Origin: Nymphaea colorata
Lineage: Eukaryota; Streptophyta; Magnoliopsida; Nymphaeales; Nymphaeaceae
DNA length: 64,000 nucleotides
Assembly: GCF_008831285.2 (NCBI RefSeq)
Contig: NC_045141.1
Coordinates: forward strand, 22,350,742-22,414,741
Reading direction: 5' to 3'
Of this stretch, positions 23,619 through 33,737 are shown piece by piece. The notes under the pieces are model-generated. The model was not told the origin of the DNA and searched no databases. It saw only the letters and a list, made by a program, of their open reading frames with translations. The position numbers and the translations under genes were made by a program. Numbering within the stretch: position 1 is the stretch's first letter; each line of letters starts with the position of its first letter.

Positions 23619-24393
23619 TGTTGAAAAAATATAAAAAAAAAAGCAAACTAAACAAACAAAAATATTTTTTTTCATTAAACATGCATGGTTTTTTACCATG
23701 GAAGGTCATCATAAACCTTGATTACACAATGCAAAGAAAGAACTTAAATAGGAGACATTGGCATCCATTTGACGATAAACATGGAAACTAAATCTAATTT
23801 TGTATAAAGATCTTTTTTCTCTTTATCATTTAATTTTGATTTATCTTGCTAAGATTCTTTTCTTAAATCCCTTTAGAAGTGATTGTCTTTCAACATTATA
23901 GTTAACATCCACCTTCAAATTAGACGATGGATTTGAAATCAAGTTTGCTGCAGAACTTTGTAAAAGCTGATCATTTCATTGGTGATTCGGCGAACCTAAA
24001 TTTACCTCATGAAGTTTTGCTTCAAAAGGATCAAGTCCTTGCTTTGATGAAGAAGGCAACAATCTATTTGGTCGTCTGTAGGTCATATTTGGGCTTCAAT
24101 CTTTTTTTCCTATTCTAATACCATGTTGAAAAAATATAAAAGAAGCAAAGTAAACAATCAGATGCAATGAAAAGATTAATGGTTTTTCACAATGGAAGGT
24201 CCTCATGAGTCTTGATTACACAATGTAAAAAAATAACTTAAATAGGCGATATTGGCATCCATTTCACGATGAACTAAATCTGATTTTGTAGAAATATTTT
24301 CTTTTCCTTTGTCATTTCGTTTTGATTTATCTTGTTGGGATTCTTTCCTTGAATCTCTTTTGAAGTGGTTGTCTTTCAACCTTATTGTTGACA
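23619..24393 (-). mobile_element. small LTR retroelement resembling a TRIM
   Basis: Two direct repeats flank a 216-bp internal region. They are 23619-23907 (289 bp) and 24124-24393 (270 bp), both running TGTTGAAAAAATATAAAA to TTRACA on the plus strand. Read on the minus strand, the 5' LTR ends in CAACA. It is followed directly by TGGTATTAGAATAGG, close to the primer-binding site TGGTATCAGAGC complementary to initiator tRNA-Met. The internal region ends with purine-rich GAAGGTGGA just before the second LTR, as a polypurine tract should. No gag or pol is encoded. Total length is 775 bp. Flanking 5-mers (GGGAT, GGAAC) do not match well, so a target-site duplication is not seen. The LTRs differ at many positions, so the insertion is old. 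Confidence 0.72.
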
Positions 24394-25021
24394 GGAACTT
24401 CATCCAATTTTATTGTCTATTGCAAGCGAGCTATCCCCTTCCTCCTCGTCCCCACCATTGGGGACACTTCATTCTCTCCATTAATGCAAAGTGAAGGTAA
24501 AATGCCGAGAACAAGAAATAATTAGGCCCCAAAACATCTTGGGCAATAATGCTGGAGATGCAGGCATTTGAAAAACTACCAAGCAACACAAGAGGCAGGT
24601 GCATATATTTTTACCATGCTATATTTTAGTTGTTCCCCAGAGTAAAATCCCCTCCCAGTAAGGCAGTAACTTTTTTCATCTCTTTATTGCTTTGGCCTTG
24701 TGGTAGATAGCATACGCTTACTCCATAGCTACCAAACATTATTAATGGGAAAACTGAATACGGGTCGAGCAACTTAGTCACTCTCTCATAGCTGTAATAA
24801 TATTGCTTTGGTTTGCTTAAAGAGCTCAAATTTTTGTGATTCCCTCATAACTTTACATCTCATAGATGAAACCCAAGTCCACTATGCCACCCACTTGGGC
24901 GTTACTTTGACAAATCCAGTATTAAATAATTAAGAATATGTTGAAGACTATTAATATAGTATTGACGTGTTGTCTTTAAAAATATAAAACTTTTATGGTC
25001 CTTAATGCTCACTAGGTCTGT
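24394..25021. other. intergenic, within unit 1
   Basis: I see no gene. From about 24900 the sequence shows weak similarity to 30750-30810, consistent with both being the same part of the duplicated unit. Confidence 0.5.
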
Positions 25022-25234
25022 GGCATGTATGGTTAACCAGTAAGGGCCTGAACCAGTCGTAAGTTGACCAGACTCCAAATTCATCTACTAATGACCAACC
25101 TGGGTCATTGGAACCCAGTCAGAGGTCGGTGATTCTTATATTTTATCTCTGGTGTTAATATCCAAGTGATGATGGTTAATTTATTAAATCATTGTATCCT
25201 ATAAGGAGGTCAACACCAAGTTCTTTGGTCTTAC

Positions 25235-25549
25235 AATTTTTTTTTTTTTTTTTTTATTTAAGGGAAACTAGATTCGGCATAAAACCCCCAAAACAACACC
25301 TTTATGCTTCTAAAGTTTTGGCTTTGATTTGGGATCTTATATGCTTCTAAAGCCAGTTTTGGCTTTGATTTGATATCTTAGTGGACCTACGACACACCCT
25401 TCAATTCGATTGTTACACTTGCCACAATTTGCAACCTAAAAGAATAACACATCAGATGGAAACAACGGCCACAGGCTTCGAACTAGGAGCCTTTTAGATG
25501 TGAACCACCTTGCCACCCGGTTGTCCCGGTTGTGTTAAGCCCATTAGGC
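25235..25549 (-). mobile_element. tRNA-derived SINE with poly(A) tail and target-site duplication
   Basis: The element is read on the minus strand. Near its 5' end it has an A box TGGCAAGGTGG (25515-25505) and a B box AGTTCGAAGCC (25484-25474). It ends in a 19-base A tract, seen as T19 at 25237-25255. The flanks CTTTGGTCTTAC (25223-25234) and CTTTGGTTTTGC (25550-25561) agree at 10 of 12 bases, as expected for a target-site duplication. The paralogous sequence in unit 2 (about 31340-31360) passes through this point with no insertion, giving an empty site. Length is about 315 bp. Confidence 0.75.
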
Positions 25550-26056
25550 CTTTGGTTTTGCCTGTTCTTCCTGTCACAGCATAAATTCTATAGATTGCCG
25601 ATAAAAAATTTCGATCCTCTCGCTTTTTCTTTAGGCCTTACAACAAAGGATGCACATCTTTTGCTTAAAGTTCGTAACCTTCATGTCTACTTATAATAAA
25701 TTATTCTGTCAAGGGATTGTATTCCGATGGTCATTTTGTAGGGTAAAGAGCAAGGAGCAGTGGAGCACATGAAAGACGAAGTTCTGTCCAAAGCTTAACG
25801 CTTTAGGGTTAGATGCTCCATTCAAATCAATGCAGCCAATTAATAAGTGAAAAGCATTTGTTTTGTTTATTGTTGAAAGCAGTGGTAGGATTCCATATGT
25901 TCCCCCAAAAGATGAGAACAAAATCCGGAAGGGTAGATGAACCAACCACGAAGCATAAGCCTATACAGTAGCAATGTATAAGAAAGAGCCACCTACCATG
26001 AAAGCTTCACGCAAAGATCATGAATGGTAGCTGCTAAAACAGGCGCTCAAGGTCCA

Positions 26057-26580
26057 AATTTGTGGGCTACCATCGATGGTAATTAATACAAACCCCCTCC
26101 AAGAGTTGGTGTGTTATGGCGCCATCTACCCAGAAAACCAGGCAAAGGTTAAAGAAACAACAGAGCACATATACCTATGAAGATCCCAATTCAAACTCTC
26201 TTCGCTCTACAGAAATTCCACGGAATTGCTCGAAAAATGAAGGAAAAAACAAGCAACCAAATCGAGCATCACATTATCTAAATGAGAGACCAATGAATAA
26301 AAGACAACTTCAGAAACAAGCTAAAAGAGAACATAAGCCACCAACTATCCAACACCAATTTCCCTCAACTGTTTGCGTACTTCAACCAAGAAAGAAATAA
26401 AGAAAGAACTGCGCGAATCAAATGAAAGTAATATCTGGATTTTAACCACGAAAGAAACGACAAAAACCCAATTTGTGGTGTAGAGTAGAAGAACAGCTTC
26501 ATAACTGAAGGGTAAGAGTCCAGCTCACCAGAAGGTATCGGAGAAGACGCACACGAGAAAGGGAATTTTCACTTTTATAG
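26057..26580 (-). pseudogene. duplicated NAA60 promoter, leader and first codons
   Basis: The minus strand reads ATG GTA GCC CAC AA from 26073, matching the NAA60 start (ATG GTA ACC CAC AA at 14735). It then runs into unit 1 end sequence and stops after eight codons. Upstream sequence to about 26580 matches the NAA60 leader intron and 5' UTR region at 15950-16480. The region could keep promoter activity but encodes nothing useful. Confidence 0.7.
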
Positions 26581-27249
26581 ATCCACATATCATATGCTCA
26601 CTTGCATCCGTGTGTTTCTGAAAGGCAAGGCCTTTATTCCATGAATTAATGATATTTTTCCAAGTCTTTTTCTCTTCTAGGCAATCCCCGAGAAAAATTA
26701 TCTTTACACCAAAAAGTAGGTGTGTTTCTTACGTCTGTTTATAGGCTACAATGACAATTGTAAGGATTATTTAAGAGCAGGCTCAAATAAGGAAACTGAG
26801 GGCCTCTTTAGTCTTTACTCAACCATGAAAAGTTAGGCGTCTGTTTTATTTCTAATGAGAGAAAATCCTTGAGCGCGGCCAGACAAATTATGAAGATGGG
26901 ATCTTCTAAAACCGGAGCAAAAATGACGTTCAACTGAACATTAAGCTCCATTAAAAGCGATGATTCAAAGTAGTAAAAGGTGCTTCTTTGCCTTTTCCGT
27001 TGTAACTTCTTTGGGAGCTCAAAATTCTCAAGTAACTCTTTGATGTGACGAACCAACACAGTTTCACATAAAGATGACACGAAAAACAGTACCACTACAT
27101 AGTGCACTTCGATAATGGAACACTGTCTCCAGCATGAACAAACACTTCATTATACAGGAACCAAAATGTACTCACAACAGACCTTTACTGTTTCCACACC
27201 AGGTTTCTTTCTTTTGCATATTATTATCCAAATCTCCTCCCTTGGACAT
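26581..27249. other. unit 2 spacer, copy of the NAA60-TPS interval
   Basis: No gene is seen. Segments match 16560-16750 and 17220-17760, including the 3' flank of TPS. The large TPS deletion joint lies near 27245. Confidence 0.6.
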
Positions 27250-27548
27250 TCTATGTAGATCACTCCCCATCTTTCAGCTGCCAGAGCAGTGAATCCTCAT
27301 TCCAACTATCCCAAGCTTCGCTTCCTGGCCGTCTGTGAGGTCAAAAGGGAAGCTGATTGCGTACAATGATCATCCGATCCCGTGAAACAGAGGAGGGGTC
27401 GATCGAAGTCACAGTTTTGTTGTTGTCTAAACATGATAAAAGTGCCAGCAAAAATCGTCAGTCTAGGAAGCCTCTTCCCCAGTTCGGCTGAATGACAGAG
27501 AATACCCAGATGTGAGGTTCAGGAAATTTGAGTATGACTTGAAGCCAT
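27250..27548 (-). pseudogene. truncated TPS pseudogene (5' end only)
   Basis: This matches roughly the first 105 codons of the intact TPS gene (21420 down to about 21100). The start ATG is kept at 27548, but a one-base deletion at codon 4 (AAGATCAT in TPS, AAGTCAT here) breaks the frame. In-frame stops and further indels follow, and a stretch matching the TPS segment MIIVGNQLPI is still recognisable. Everything after the equivalent of position 21095, including the rest of exon 1 and both later exons, is missing. Confidence 0.88.
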
Positions 27549-29560
27549 TCAACTAAATTTGATATTGGAAAAGATCACATCAAATTCTCAATAAGGATAG
27601 ATCTCCAGAAGCTACAGTAGGCACTCAAAAGGACTCCAAAAGTTCCAATTACCTACCTTTCAGTATTCAGACTTCACATGTGACCATCCGCTCATCGACT
27701 AGGACCAAATTCCTCAGTTGACAAATAAACGTCCAAGCATAAAAAAATGAGAAGCGCAAACGAGCTGCCACTGAGACTGTACTAACATATTATAATGTAG
27801 CTCTACAGTCGCCAATAATTCACTTCAACTATGGCTGCTGTTGATTAATCCACAACTAAACAATAACCACCAACTACTGATGGAACTGAAAAGAAGAAAA
27901 GCTAGACTACACAAACAGTCAAAGATGCTTGAAACTGAGGAGAAAGTCGTTACCAACAACATTTTATCGAAGGCAGAAAAAGTTCAGCAAGCAAAAGTAA
28001 TGAAAGAAGAACCCCACCTTAGCGACATGAAAGAAAGCAAAAAGGTTGCTCAAATTTTTATCAAATTGTTGGGGAGAAAGAGAGAAACAAGAGGTACAGG
28101 TAGAGGTGCAAAGAGGAATCTTTTCCAACTCCGAACATAGGCTTCTGTACTTTGTTGTATATATACATGTAACTGGTACTGTCCTCAGCCAGGATCAAGG
28201 TTAATATAACTATAGTTAACCGATGGTGTCGGATGGATGTCTTCACCTCAACAGTATGTTGCTGTAGGTTCAACCTTGGGGAAGGGATGCCGACCGTTTG
28301 ATATGTCCATATTGCCAGGATAGGTCTGAAATTCAAGGGCCACTTGGTTGGTTTCTGTGTACTAGAGGCAAGCACCGAGTTTCAATTATTTGTTAATTTA
28401 ATGGAGAAATAGCTGTTTGCTTCAGGAATATCCGCACATCGACCCCTTGACATTCTCCTGAAATGACGAGAATGTGTGTACTTTTCGTCACAAGAGCTAC
28501 GGCGATGACATGGTCATGCAGTACACTCCGAATCTCTTGTTTGGTTTCCCATGGAATGTGGCATGTCTGATAGAATTCCTAAGAATCTCAGCTTGCTAAC
28601 TCTGCACCCCCTTCTTACTCTGTACCAAAGATAATTTTTACTGAGATTGCATTGTTCAGACTGAAAGTCCAAGCCGGGTGGTGATAGATTCACCATGGTC
28701 ACCTTTGATCATATTTTGCAGAAAAGGGTTGCTCTTATCTTGAAAGATTACAAGTTTTCGCGAACAGATGTAGCATTCATAGCCGGCAAGGCGTGGACAG
28801 TTAACCAAATTGAAAACTACCGCTCATCATAAAACTCATCCAATATCTTTTCGTTTCTTTCTTTGTCTGTATTCTGGTTTCCGATTTCCCAAGGAAAGCT
28901 TGACTGTGATGTAACGATGAACCCACTCCCTCCACTCCTTTCGGCTGCACTAGAATCAGCAGCAAAAATTTTGTGGGCATTTGATTGGCGGAGGATACTT
29001 AATTTTCCATAGTGTAGTGAGCTAATTAAAACTTTTCGGCGACCCCCACGATGAAGTTGTCGAAGCTGGCTGCCTGCAAAAGTTGTCCACACCTTTTCTT
29101 CTCTTTACGTACTGAGGAGACAAGGTTCTTCCCATGTGGGCCTGGTTCTTTCTCTCTGGCTGCAAAAATTTTGGAGTTCATTTTACGAACAAGATTCCCT
29201 CTATCTTTTGTGCGCACCAAAAATTCTGAGTCGCTTGTTTTTGTTCTGTTAGATGGCAGATGAGAAAACGTTCCCTCCACAAAGCCATGGATTCTCATGA
29301 AAACCATGGGCGCCACCACCTAAACGATTCCTTTTCACTCATTATTGGAAAGGGTTTCCGGGGTCCTTTTCCTACTATTTGGGTTGTCCAAATGGACCGG
29401 ATTGTTCATTCAAGTTGGGGAAGACAAATAGGTGCCCATCGGGATGAAAGAATCAGATACAAGGGTGGGAAAATTCTTCCTAGCTACCCGGAACTGTGCG
29501 TAGCTAGAACTGTGAAAGAATGTTTCAGGAAACCCAGAGATTCTGTTTGAAAGCCACAGA
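27549..29560. other. unit 2 copy of the TPS leader and promoter
   Basis: This aligns with 21421-23590 with many substitutions and indels. The GA tract is shortened, the TATAAAA-like site is lost, and the candidate uORF start is lost. No gene is seen. Homology fades near 29555, close to where the TRIM-like element sits in unit 1. Confidence 0.65.
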
Positions 29561-31136
29561 TCTTAGATTTGAGGCTGCATTAAGAATGTGCTTCTCAAGA
29601 TCATCACTTTAAACAAACTGAGGATTTCTGTAATGTGCATCTTAAATTCATGTTGCATGTTAAAAACCATGTTGCATGTTAAAAACCATGGTTGAATTAG
29701 AGTAGGGTCTGGTTTTAAATCCATGAATTCGAGATCCTTAAGATCTCAGATCACCATGAATCTCATAGCCACAAACAGGCATCCAAAGATTTGCCTTACC
29801 CAACATGGTTATCGGTTCAATGCCGATCAAAATCAAGCCTGAATCGTCTTGATGGCGAATCTATACGATCACCTGCCGATTCAAGACTGACACATGCCAC
29901 AGTCTTAATTACATTAAAAGTTTTTTCTGTGTTTTCAAAACATATATGATAATAGTTTTAGCCCGGATCCTTGAATTGGCTTAGTCGATTCGATTTTCGA
30001 TTTCAATACCACTGCTCAAGGCTGGTGAATGCCACTCAATTCCATCGGGTTCTGAATGCCATTAAACAACAGCTGCTAAATAGACCAATTACTTACTGTG
30101 GGCGTGCAAGAATCACATGCAATGTTGGCTGCCAAGGACTCATAGCATGACTAAACATTCTCCTAAGCACTGAAGTTCCCCATGCCATGTACGTCCACAT
30201 TTAGGGCTTGCCAAAAAGAAAATTAAAAAGAACAAGAAGCAAGCAAACAACTAAAAGGAAATCTCATTGACGACAAACAGAATCAAATTGATTATTTACT
30301 TTCCACAGACAACAAAAGAGTATTTCATCCTAACGTCTGATTGATAGCTAAAGTCTCCATGTTCCCCTCATTATCTTATGGTAGGATTTGATTATGGGGC
30401 CTTAGGATGAAATTTTCACTATACTTCAACTTGCATATCAATATTCCCTCCCCTCAACCAAAATTTTGCAATACAGAGAGTAGTGGCGGAGCCACATATA
30501 AGCTGGTGTGGGAAGTTTCCCACACCATCTTCTCAATTTTCTTTTATTTTTACATTAAGATCGTTTGATATATACTTTGTTATACATGTAAATGCCCCCT
30601 TCAAGTATGAAAACCTGTGAACCAATGCTCCTTTTAAAAAATTTTCTGGCACCACCACTTACGAGAGTTGACGCCACGACAATTTGAAATGGAGATTACC
30701 CACCTACCAACCCCTGTCCTGTCAATTGTGCCAACCCCATTAAGGATACTTAATTATTTACTTTGACAAACACAACAATAAACAACTAACAAGATCAATA
30801 TGCTGTGAATGTTGTCACTCAATTTCCCACTTGGCATCTTAGCTTTCATGAGTGTGAAAGCTTTTCTTACAAAAACTATATAAGGATTCATGACCTTCTA
30901 ATTAATCCCAATAAATTCAAAAATTGGTAAACTACCACGGATCTAGTCCTTGAAGGGCCCCATATATTTGACATAAAATTTTATGTTATAAATCAGAATT
31001 AGATTCATCATCTCCAACATATATATGTTCATGGACCCAGATAGCTTCACCACAATCTCAACCTGATGCGTCCTTTTACCTTATAAAACCTTTCTGGGTC
31101 CTACAATAATTTGATGCTTCCTCTCATGCTTTTGTG
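29561..31136. other. intergenic, within unit 2
   Basis: No gene is seen. A 19-bp direct repeat (about 29651-29690, GTTGCATGTTAAAAACCAT twice) is present. A possible dispersed repeat with GGCGGAGCCACATA and TGTGGGAAGTTTCCCACACC lies at about 30482-30665. Confidence 0.5.
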
Positions 31137-31403
31137 ACATGGAGGATTAACCAATAAGGACCTGAACCAGTTGTAAACCGGACTCTACCTCACCTAATAA
31201 TGACCAACCAGGGTTATAATTGGGACCCAGTGAGATGACTATGACTCCCTTAATTGCTTTATCTCTACCGTTAACTCCAAATAATGTCAATTACTTAACA
31301 TTCATCGTTATCTTGTAAGGAGATTTGTTACCAGGTTCTGTGGACTTGCTTGCTCTTGCTGCCATAGCATGAATTCTACTGGTACCTCTCGATCTTCGGT
31401 GAA

Positions 31404-31475
<72 letters not shown>

Positions 31476-31960
31476 TTTCCTTAGGCCTTACAGCAAATGA
31501 TGCACATCTAGTTTTGCTTAAACTTCAGAAATCCTTCCACATAGATACTGCTTAAAATCTTTATGTAGCGCAAATCACATCTAAGTATAATAAATTGATC
31601 AGTCAAATGATCATCTTCCCATAGTCATTTTGTAGGGTAAAGAGAAAGGAACACATGAAAAAACAAAGTTGTGTCACTTGTGTCCAAAGCATAATGCTTT
31701 AGAGTTAGATGCTCCATTCAGATCAATGCAGCCAATTAGTAAGTGAAGAACATTGGTTTTGTCCATTATTTTTGAAAGCAGTGGTAGGATTCCTTATGTT
31801 CCCCCAAGAGATGAGAACAAAATCTGGAAGGGTAGATGGAGCAACCACAAGGTATCAATCCATACATTAGAAATGTAAAAGAGAGAGCCACCTACTATGA
31901 AAAGTTTCAAGCAAAGGATCCTGACTAGTAGCTGCTGAAATAGGTTTTCAAAGTCCAGCA
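31137..31960. repeat. terminal block of duplication unit 2
   Basis: This matches 25022-26056 in order and orientation, apart from the SINE in that copy and a compound (AC)n(AT)n microsatellite here at 31407-31473. The match ends at about CAAAGTCCA, the same point where unit 1 meets unit 2. This fixes the right edge of the duplicated segment. Confidence 0.8.
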
Positions 31961-33737
31961 GCACATTTTACATGATGATGCAAATCGCACCTCATTATCT
32001 TATGGAATTAAAGTAGGGTTAGCTTAACTGAGTCGACTTCGAGCTTGGACTTGGTTTACCGAGTCGAGCTCAAGCTCACCTCATACAGCTTGACTTGAAC
32101 TCCAGTCGAGCTCGAGCCGAGTGAGTAATATGTGATTCAAGCCAAGCTCGAGCCAAGTGAGTAATATGTGATTCAAGCCAAGCTCGAGCTAGCTCGTCTT
32201 ACATTTGCAAGGAGATCAGCACATTGTGATATTTAATGCTTGGAAAGTTTCCATTTTTGCTTGCCTATAGTTTTTGCTTGTATTTTTCTTTAATAAGGAC
32301 CATACTTTTTCATAAAGACCATCAAATAAGGAAATGAAGTGCACTCTCTTTAATGTATTTATAAACAAAAATGCGTCAGATCAAACTATATTAATGTAAT
32401 TTTACGTAATTAAAAAAAATAGAGCTAAGGTAGCATCTGTTCGGGCCTTTAAGGAAATCACCAAAAGTAATCGCTTTTTTAATTACAAGCAAAAATGGGG
32501 TAGGCTCTAGAATATAAATTTCTTACATACTTCGCTAAACAGTATATTTTAAAAATTAAACTAATAAGAGAAATGCCATCTTATTAATTAAAAATGAATT
32601 AAATGTTATCCCTCCTTTTCAAAAAGGTTGTCCCACTTCTCATTTTCTCACTTTGTCCCACTTCTCATTTTCTCACTTTCACAAGATTTTAGCAGAAGGG
32701 TCTGGCAAACAGAGGGCCCTGTTAATTTTTTTAAAATTTACATGTAAATTAAAAAAATCATGTAAAAGTTTTTAAAAAATATATTTTGCCCATATCAAAA
32801 TTTTGAAACTATAATTCATGTTCTCTTAGGAAAAATTTCTAGCTTTCCCCCTCGTCGTGACTTCAATTTCTCGTGAAAAGAAACTAGAGTTGCACCCATA
32901 GAGGATGTAGATGGGTCAGATCCAGGATAAAAGTTCCTTTTCGCTTCAAATTTGGAGTTTCAAACCTGCTGATCCGAATCTAACTCTTCAGCAGCACTTG
33001 ACTTCTCCAGATCTGGTCTGTTTGATATCACGCCACCATTTGCAGCCCAAATAAATAACATACTAGTGCATGAAAATGATTATAGAATTAAAACCTCAAA
33101 AACCTTGAATTAATATGAGCCACCTTGTTGCCTCGTCGCACTATAATCCTCCTCTTATATTTGACAGTTCAAGCATGCATGATCTTGCTTAGTTAATGGC
33201 TTATAAACTTATCTGAAACCTGTTATTCTCTTCATTATAAGGCCGAATTTAAAGAACACAATATTCAGTACAAACAAATTACAAGCTCTCTCATGTTTAT
33301 ACTCTTCATATAGCAGAGAGAGAGAGAGAGCTGGGGTAAGAAGAACCATACTTATCTGAAACCTGTTATTCTCTTCATTATAAGGCCAAATTTAAAGAAC
33401 ACAATATTCACTACAAACAAATTACAAGCTCTCTCATGTTTATACTCTTCATATAGCAGTGCACAGCAACAGCAACAGCAACAGCAACAATCGAGAATAG
33501 AATCCGATTATTCCTCACCTGGAGAACCCAATTAGCAGACGCCATTGCTGATTAACAGAAACCAAGATGGAGATTGGGAACGCACGAAAAAAGCCCCTTC
33601 TCTTGCTATGATCATAAGATGCACAAGAAACGTTCGAAGTTTTGTTGGGAGCTGATGTATAAGTTTCTATGAGTTTCATAAGATGGCTGTTAAGGGTCGA
33701 CTGTAGCATTTTGCAATGACCATCTCCTTCATGTCGC
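31961..33737. other. intergenic region downstream of the ABCB gene
   Basis: No gene is seen. It contains a GAGCTCGAGC-rich stretch with a 37-bp tandem duplication (about 32113-32187), a 25-bp duplication at 32629-32678, a possible decayed SINE around 32950-33145 and the 143-bp-period duplication at 33207-33461. Just below 33738 is the ABCB 3' UTR. Confidence 0.5.
33207..33461. repeat. tandem duplication, period 143 bp
   Basis: Two nearly identical copies of about 112 bp start at 33207 and 33350, running from ACTTATCTGAAACC to CATATAGCAG. They are separated by a GA microsatellite and spacer. A CAACAG hexamer run (about 33467-33490) follows the second copy. The repeat lies just beyond the 3' end of the ABCB gene. 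Confidence 0.9.

Larger units (their letters stand above)
14725..26056. repeat. tandem segmental duplication, unit 1
   Basis: This unit is repeated, with deletions, immediately downstream as unit 2. Blocks that align by eye are 14725-14790, 15950-16480, 17540-17760, 21100-21470, 21590-23590 and 25022-26056. They are in the same order and orientation as 26060-26130, 26140-26580, 26998-27240, 27255-27590, 27600-29555 and 31137-31960. The left edge falls in NAA60 codon 5. The right edge, after CTCAAGGTCCA, abuts unit 2. It contains the intact TPS gene, a TRIM-like element and a SINE. Confidence 0.85.
26057..31960. repeat. tandem segmental duplication, unit 2 (degraded)
   Basis: This is a shortened second copy of unit 1. 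It starts with the NAA60 start codon and promoter side, continues through TPS 3' flank sequence, and jumps from the equivalent of about 17765 to about 21095. It then keeps the TPS 5' end and upstream region and closes with the terminal block 31137-31960. Compared with unit 1 it lacks about 1.1 kb of the NAA60 leader intron, most of TPS, the TRIM-like element and the SINE. It has no intact gene. Confidence 0.85.

Noticed and set aside
23927..24118. small frame between the two LTRs of the TRIM-like element
   Set aside because: 63 codons with no gag-like or zinc-knuckle motif; too short and not supported.
25022..26056. this block and 31137-31960 as LTRs of one large retrotransposon
   Set aside because: The intervening DNA has no gag/pol, no primer-binding site follows the first copy, and the tandem-unit model explains both copies and the NAA60 junction better.
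27841..28140. 99-codon Lys/Glu-rich frame in unit 2
   Set aside because: It is the reverse strand of the decayed TPS leader copy; unit 1 has no equivalent open frame.
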